DNA of 8,332 nucleotides. Source: Pseudomonadota bacterium. GTDB taxonomy: Bacteria > Pseudomonadota > Alphaproteobacteria > Rhizobiales > Xanthobacteraceae. Shown here piece by piece: positions 5,254-8,332 of the stretch (position 1 is the stretch's first letter; every line of letters starts with the position of its first letter). The stretch covers positions 1 to 8,332 of the forward strand of contig JAEZBA010000289.1 in the NCBI GenBank assembly GCA_023430245.1, in the 5' to 3' direction. The notes below the pieces were generated by a model. It did not search any database, was not told the DNA's origin, and saw only the letters and a program-made list of their open reading frames with translations. The translations under genes and the position numbers were made by a program.

Positions 5254-5733
5254 TTATTCGCCGAGGCTCTTCGGCGCATCCTGGAACGCCCTGATCTCCC
5301 AGTATTTTTCGTTAAGCCAGTGGCTTGCTGACGCGGCGATCTCGGACAGATATTCGCTCGCGAGCCGGGCATTCCGCGCCACCTGTTGGGCGATATAATT
5401 GCGGTCCTGCTGCGTGTTTGGCTGACTCGCCGGAATGTTGCTCACGGTCTCGATGGGCGGCAAGTTCGGCGGGCGCCGGCGCGCGTCCGATAAGTCGGTC
5501 GCGTCGACGTCACCGAAGCCGGCGTCTATCGCTTCGCTGTTCGGGGCCTCATCGCCATCCGCGTCTCCTCCCCCTGCGTCCGTCCACTGGCCCAGCTCAT
5601 CCCGCGGCTGATCCGGATTGAATCCGGCCTTCAGCGCCATCGCATGCTTGCGCAGCGCGAGTTGAAAGCGCAACGCCGCCACATGCCATTTCAGCCGGAG
5701 CAACTCCGACCGCAGCCCATCGAGCGCATGCAT
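5254..5733 (-). CDS. N-terminal adaptor part of a phage/GTA-linked polymorphic toxin
   Basis: This 159-residue product starts 4 bases after the protease stop, so it is probably translated by coupling; no good ribosome site is visible. Residues 5-36 form a basic amphipathic helix region. Residues 38-50 read FNPDQPRDELGQW, a motif I recall near the N-terminus of many rhizobial phage-associated toxin proteins. An acidic Gly/Asp linker (54-82) and a Pro-rich linker (86-106) follow, then helices (110-150) ending in PKSLGE. The TAA at 5254-5256 then stops translation, while the same frame continues into a nuclease domain. From memory of relatives, a Leu is expected at this position, and a single change from TTA would give TAA. 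Full length would be 254 codons including the stops. The adaptor may dock the toxin to the head or protease; that is inference. A later start at 5640 is possible. Confidence 0.72.
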   Translation of the reverse strand: MHALDGLRSELLRLKWHVAALRFQLALRKHAMALKAGFNPDQPRDELGQWTDAGGGDADGDEAPNSEAIDAGFGDVDATDLSDARRRPPNLPPIETVSNIPASQPNTQQDRNYIAQQVARNARLASEYLSEIAASASHWLNEKYWEIRAFQDAPKSLGE

Positions 5734-5737
5734 CGCG

Positions 5738-6325
5738 TCACACCGCGCGCTGATACAGCACGCGCCGCCGCGCCTTCGGATCGACCACCAAAGGCATGCG
5801 CGCCCGCGCGGGCGGAGCGAACGGGGGCTTCGCCTCCTTCACCGCGCGGGCGCGCGCTTCCGGCACCGCCCTGACGCGCGCCCCCGGAAGCAACGGAAAG
5901 GTCACGATCGAGATTTCCCACAGGTCGATCTGATCGAGCTTGCGCACGCGCGACTTCGGATCGACATGCGCCTTGACGGTCTTGAAGCCGATCGACAATC
6001 CGTCGGCCGCGCCTTCGCGCAGCAGCGCCAGCAATTCGCGCGCCCGCGTCACGTCGGGAATGAGCCGGCCGCATACGCGCAGGCCGCGCCAGTCTTCGGT
6101 GATCTCCTGCCAGATGCCGATCGGCTCGGCCGGATCGTGCTGGAACAGCATCGGAATCCGGCGCACGCCGCGCAGTCGCAGAGTCTGGGCGAACGCGCCC
6201 GGCATCACCATGTCGCGCGCCTGGTCGATCTCGCCGAACAAACTGGCGTAACCCTCGACGCTGCCGTCGGGGAGAATCGCCGCGCGCGGCTGGGACGGGG
6301 TGTTGTTGGTGTTGGGTGCGAGCAT
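5738..6325 (-). CDS. HK97-family prohead maturation protease, GTA g4 type
   Basis: This 195-residue serine protease would cleave the capsid delta domain during head maturation. Visible family features are GYASLFGEIDQARDMVMPGAF near the N-terminus, LFQHDPAEPIGIW with the likely catalytic His63, EGAADGLSIGFKT with the likely catalytic Ser111, and LWEISIVTFPLLPGARV (Glu137 may complete the site). The C-terminus is basic and Arg-rich, as in proteases that enter the prohead. The ATG at 6325 was chosen because GGAG lies 5 bases upstream; the open frame extends to 6532 only by reading through the palindromic repeat. The portal and two small genes lie upstream in the usual order, but the capsid gene does not follow directly. 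The toxin gene starts 4 bases after this stop. Confidence 0.95.
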   Translation of the reverse strand: MLAPNTNNTPSQPRAAILPDGSVEGYASLFGEIDQARDMVMPGAFAQTLRLRGVRRIPMLFQHDPAEPIGIWQEITEDWRGLRVCGRLIPDVTRARELLALLREGAADGLSIGFKTVKAHVDPKSRVRKLDQIDLWEISIVTFPLLPGARVRAVPEARARAVKEAKPPFAPPARARMPLVVDPKARRRVLYQRAV

Positions 6326-6341
6326 GAAAACTCCATGCGTC

Positions 6342-6461
6342 GTCCCGGCCAAGCTGCGCGCGCAGCCAGTCCACGCAGCCTGCGTAAACCTGGCTGCGCG
6401 CAGCGCGAGCCGGGACCCATAACCACCGAATGTGGCTATGGGTCCCCGCTTTCGCGGGGAC
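6342..6461. repeat. Compound nested palindromic repeat before the protease gene
   Basis: The outer arms GTCCCGGC (6342-6349) and GCCGGGAC (6409-6416) enclose further arms GCGCGCAGCCA/TGGCTGCGCGC and a small inner hairpin ACGCA/TGCGT. Next to this is a second hairpin, GTCCCCGC-TTTC-GCGGGGAC (6442-6461). The stretch GGGACCCAT (6412-6420) can also pair with ATGGGTCCC (6438-6446), so two folds compete. Bases 6439-6459 are the exact reverse complement of 1490-1510 after the capsid gene. It fills most of the gap between the basic small gene and the protease and looks like a mosaic of rhizobial intergenic palindromes. Confidence 0.75.
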
Positions 6462-6476
6462 GACAATCGGTTGCTG

Positions 6477-6671
6477 TTACGACTGGCCCTTGCGTCCCGC
6501 CGAACGTTTCGCCTTGCGCACGGCCTTCGCATCGCGCGCGGCGTTTTGCTTCGACACGCGGTCGAGATGCGACAGAAATTCGCGAAACACAGTCAGGTGG
6601 TCGCGTTTGCGATCGTTCTTGCGCTTGGGCGCCGGGTGCAACGAGCGCATCACCGAATGCAGACTATCCAT
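6477..6671 (-). CDS. Very basic 64-residue protein of the head module
   Basis: The ATG at 6671 overlaps the stop of the upstream gene as TGATG, which implies translational coupling and supports a real gene. The protein begins MDSLHSVMRSLHP, then has a Lys/Arg-rich segment (KRKNDRKRD), an amphipathic helix (TVFREFLSHLDRVSKQ) and a basic tail (KAVRKAKRSAGRKGQ). There is no signal peptide or membrane segment. The charge would suit binding to DNA or to an acidic partner such as the capsid interior. I do not recognise a family. The open frame continues upstream to 6941 over the previous gene and a repeat; I exclude that part. The next gene, the protease, lies beyond the compound palindrome. Confidence 0.65.
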   Translation of the reverse strand: MDSLHSVMRSLHPAPKRKNDRKRDHLTVFREFLSHLDRVSKQNAARDAKAVRKAKRSAGRKGQS

Positions 6672-6856
6672 CAGCGGCCTCCGAACTTTCTGTTGAAGCG
6701 CGACAGCTCGCGCACGAAATCGTCGAAGCGCCGCATCGCGGCGGCGTATTCGCGCAACACGAAGATCAGCGATGCGCTCGCGCCCGCCGCCCACAGGAAC
6801 AGCGCCAGGTGCGCGAGATCGCCGCGCTCGGCAAAGATGCGGGTCAGGTCGGGCAT
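6671..6856 (-). CDS. Small one-helix protein, GTA g3.5-like
   Basis: This 61-residue protein has a short polar start (MPDLTRIFAERGD), one hydrophobic helix at about residues 15-34 (LAHLALFLWAAGASASLIFV) and a charged amphipathic C-terminal helix (REYAAAMRRFDDFVREL) ending in NRKFGGR. The position between portal and protease and the size match the small gene g3.5 of GTA clusters. The ATG at 6856 has AAGGA upstream at the edge of the palindromic repeat. Its stop overlaps the next start (TGATG). What g3.5 does is not settled as far as I know; the helix suggests membrane contact or insertion during head assembly. Confidence 0.8.
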   Translation of the reverse strand: MPDLTRIFAERGDLAHLALFLWAAGASASLIFVLREYAAAMRRFDDFVRELSRFNRKFGGR

Positions 6857-6861
6857 GGTGC

Positions 6862-6988
6862 TTCCTTATCCCTCCCCTTAGGGGAGGGTGGATGCGAGCG
6901 CAGCGAGCAGCCGGGTGGGGTTCTGTAACACGCGCCCCCACCCGCCGCGCTGACGCGCGGCCGCCCTCCCCCGCTTCGCGGGTGAGGG
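6862..6988. repeat. Palindromic intergenic repeat between portal and g3.5-like gene
   Basis: It begins with a perfect palindrome, CCCTCCCCT-T-AGGGGAGGG (6870-6888). The Gly/Cys-rich middle GGATGCGAGCGCAGCGAGCAG follows, then GGGTGGGG (6913-6920) and its near complement CCCCCACCC, then CCGCGCTGACGCGCGG. It closes with CCCTCCCCCGCTTCGCGGGTGAGGG next to the portal stop. Elements with this layout are frequent between rhizobial genes. It supplies the ribosome site region of the downstream gene. Confidence 0.72.
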
Positions 6989-6989
6989 A

Positions 6990-8159
6990 TCAGGAAAGCG
7001 AATCCCCGCCCTCGACCGGCGCGTAACCCACCGCGATCCGCTTCTCGTTCAGCGTCAGGAACGGCGCCGCCGTCACCCGCGCCCATAGCGCTGCGCGATC
7101 CGCCGACAGCGCTTCGATCCGGTCGGTGTCGATTGCGAGCCGTACGTTGCCACCAAAGGCCGGCGCCAGCCATTGCGACAGCGCCGTGCCGATGCGGCCT
7201 GCCAGCGGCAGCACCGTGCCGCGGAAGAAGGCGCGGTTCGCCTCCTGGAAATTCGCATAGGTGTTGTCACCAGGAATGCCGAGCAGCATCGGCGGTACGC
7301 CGAAGCACAGCGCGATCTCGCGCGCGGCATTGTGCTTGGCGTCGAGGAAATCCATGTCCTTGGGCGACAGCGACATCGCCTTCCAGTCGAGGCCGCCTTC
7401 CAGCAGCAGTGGCCGCCCGGCATTCTTGGCGCCCTGATACTCGCGTTCGAGTTCGTGCTTCAGCCGCTCGTATTGCCCGTCCGCCAGCACCGACGCTTCC
7501 GGCCCCGAATAGACCAGTGCGCCGGAAGGCCGCGCCGCATTGTCGAGCAGCGACTTGTTCCAGGCCGCCGCGGCGTTATGCGTGTCGACCGCGATGCCGG
7601 CCGCTTCCAGCGGCGCGAAGCCGTAGTGATCGTCGAGCGGGTGGAAATGCGTGAGATGCAGGATCGGCGGCACCGTCTGCGCCTGTTCGAACCGCAGACT
7701 GCGTCCGGCGACATGGTACTCGTACGCCTCCGGCCATCCGTCGCTGCCCGGCACCACCCGCATGCGATCGGGCCGCAGCGCATAAAGTTCGCGCGGCCGG
7801 CCGTCGAGCGTCACCGCCTCGATATAGGCGTTGCCGGCGAGCTGCAGATGCGCGACCACGCTTTCCAGAAACGCTGCGCCGTCCTGTCGCGGATTGGGTC
7901 GCGCCATCAGCGCGAGCAGCGGATGCATCTCGTGTTCGGCGGTCTCCTCGTAAGCGAGCCAGGTGACCGACGCCACCGTCTCCGCCACCAGCCGCACCGC
8001 GCGGTGCACGATCGCGTTCTTCATATAGCCTTCGCGTGCCAATGCCGCGATGTCGCGCGGCGTCCAGCGCGCGCGCGCCTGCGACTGCATCGCGATCAGT
8101 TGAGCCGTGCGCGAGGATTTTTCTTCCGGCGCACGGAACCATTTGGCGAGATCGAGCAT
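6990..8159 (-). CDS. HK97-family portal protein, GTA g3 type
   Basis: This 389-residue protein forms the ring at the head vertex through which DNA enters and leaves. Family landmarks in order are YMKNAIVHRAVRLVAETVAS (45-64), MARPNPRQDGAAFLESVVAH (85-104), GNAYIEAV (109-116), LYALRPDRMRVVPG (125-138), ILHLTHFHPLDDHYGFAPLE (166-185), NAARPSGALVY (207-217), DFLDAKHNAAREIALCFGVP (270-289), and GIPGDNTYANFQEANRAFFR (294-313) with a C-terminal GYAPVEGGDS. Length and motifs match GTA portals. The ATG at 8159 has only a weak GAAAGA-type ribosome site. A strong terminator lies 48 bases upstream rather than the large terminase gene that usually adjoins it. A palindromic repeat starts at the stop codon. 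The sequence looks intact. Confidence 0.96.
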   Translation of the reverse strand: MLDLAKWFRAPEEKSSRTAQLIAMQSQARARWTPRDIAALAREGYMKNAIVHRAVRLVAETVASVTWLAYEETAEHEMHPLLALMARPNPRQDGAAFLESVVAHLQLAGNAYIEAVTLDGRPRELYALRPDRMRVVPGSDGWPEAYEYHVAGRSLRFEQAQTVPPILHLTHFHPLDDHYGFAPLEAAGIAVDTHNAAAAWNKSLLDNAARPSGALVYSGPEASVLADGQYERLKHELEREYQGAKNAGRPLLLEGGLDWKAMSLSPKDMDFLDAKHNAAREIALCFGVPPMLLGIPGDNTYANFQEANRAFFRGTVLPLAGRIGTALSQWLAPAFGGNVRLAIDTDRIEALSADRAALWARVTAAPFLTLNEKRIAVGYAPVEGGDSLS

Positions 8160-8207
8160 GGTTGTCTTTCACGGATGAAGTGGGCGCTTGCGCAGATCGC
8201 GGACAAC

Positions 8208-8240
8208 AAAAAAGGCCCGCGTGATGCGGGCCTTTTGTTT
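8208..8240 (-). terminator. Strong intrinsic terminator before the portal gene
   Basis: A perfect 7-pair GC stem, GGCCCGC (8214-8220) with GCGGGCC (8226-8232), has a 5-base loop. On the minus strand it is followed by TTTTTT (8213-8208); on the plus strand TTTTGTTT follows, so it could work in both directions. It ends the transcript of the small gene at 8267-8332 about 27 bases after its stop. The T-run lies 48 bases before the portal ATG, leaving barely enough space for a separate portal promoter. Confidence 0.88.
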
Positions 8241-8266
8241 CTGACGTTGAAGATATTTGAGCGCGC

Positions 8267-8332
8267 TTAGAACACGCCAAGCAGCGCAAGCACGATGATC
8301 AGACTGAGCGGAACGCCCAGCAACCAGAGAAT
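8267..8332 (-). CDS. 3' end of a small hydrophobic membrane protein (partial)
   Basis: The last 21 codons and a TAA are present; the start lies beyond the right edge. The residues are almost all hydrophobic (ILWLLGVPLSLIIVLALLGV and a final Phe), one membrane-spanning helix ending directly at the C-terminus. It is not part of a terminase, which one would expect before a GTA portal. No family can be named from this piece. A strong terminator follows the stop. Confidence 0.6.
   Translation of the reverse strand: MLWLLGVPLSLIIVLALLGVF

Noticed and set aside
5966..6928. 320-codon plus-strand open frame across protease and small genes
   Set aside because: It crosses two palindromic repeats and lies opposite genes with family support or coupled starts.
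6862..6988. CRISPR-like or attachment-site reading of the palindromic repeats
   Set aside because: The units are not regularly spaced, no identical direct repeats with unique spacers are seen, and no tRNA end or direct flank repeat suggests an att site.
7173..8270. 365-codon plus-strand open frame opposite the portal gene
   Set aside because: It mirrors the portal codons, has no ribosome site, is rich in Arg and His, and runs through the terminator.

Overview
This GC-rich window has the look of an alphaproteobacterial chromosome, most likely Hyphomicrobiales (Bradyrhizobium, Rhodopseudomonas or a relative). The reasons are the codon use, intergenic palindromes of the 'CCCGCGAAAGCGGG' kind, and a phage-head module that closely resembles the gene transfer agent (GTA) head genes of Rhodobacter capsulatus. 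No database search was run; family calls come from reading the translations.

The head module is on the minus strand and reads from right to left. It starts with the 3' end of a tiny membrane-protein gene (8267-8332) and a strong terminator (8208-8240). An HK97/GTA-type portal (6990-8159) follows, then a one-helix protein like GTA g3.5 (6671-6856), a very basic 64-residue protein overlapping it (6477-6671), and the prohead protease (5738-6325). The major capsid gene (1567-2829) should come next, but about 2.9 kb of other DNA separates it from the protease.

The inserted DNA has two parts. The first is a minus-strand toxin-immunity array. It begins 4 bases after the protease stop with a polymorphic-toxin-like gene (4969-5733) that has an FNPDQPRDELGQW adaptor motif near the N-terminus and an HH-type HNH/His-Me nuclease domain at the C-terminus. 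An in-frame TAA (5254-5256) separates these two parts. Two tandem DUF2019 genes follow (4601-4972 and 4199-4567), and the first overlaps the toxin stop as ATGA. A third unrecognised small gene comes last (3786-4184). The second part is a plus-strand pair of small secreted Pro/Tyr-rich proteins (3057-3347 and 3370-3690), both ending in TCA[Y/F]C.

After the capsid gene there is no head-tail adaptor gene. Instead there are palindromic repeats, two paralogous one-helix membrane proteins (1195-1383 and 835-1032), and a convergent outer-membrane beta-barrel protein (90-827).

The most notable points are the toxin-immunity cassette inside a capsid-assembly operon, the single in-frame stop separating the toxin's adaptor from its nuclease, the immunity duplication that carries a copy of the toxin's 3' end, and terminator-like hairpins placed directly before both the portal and the capsid genes.
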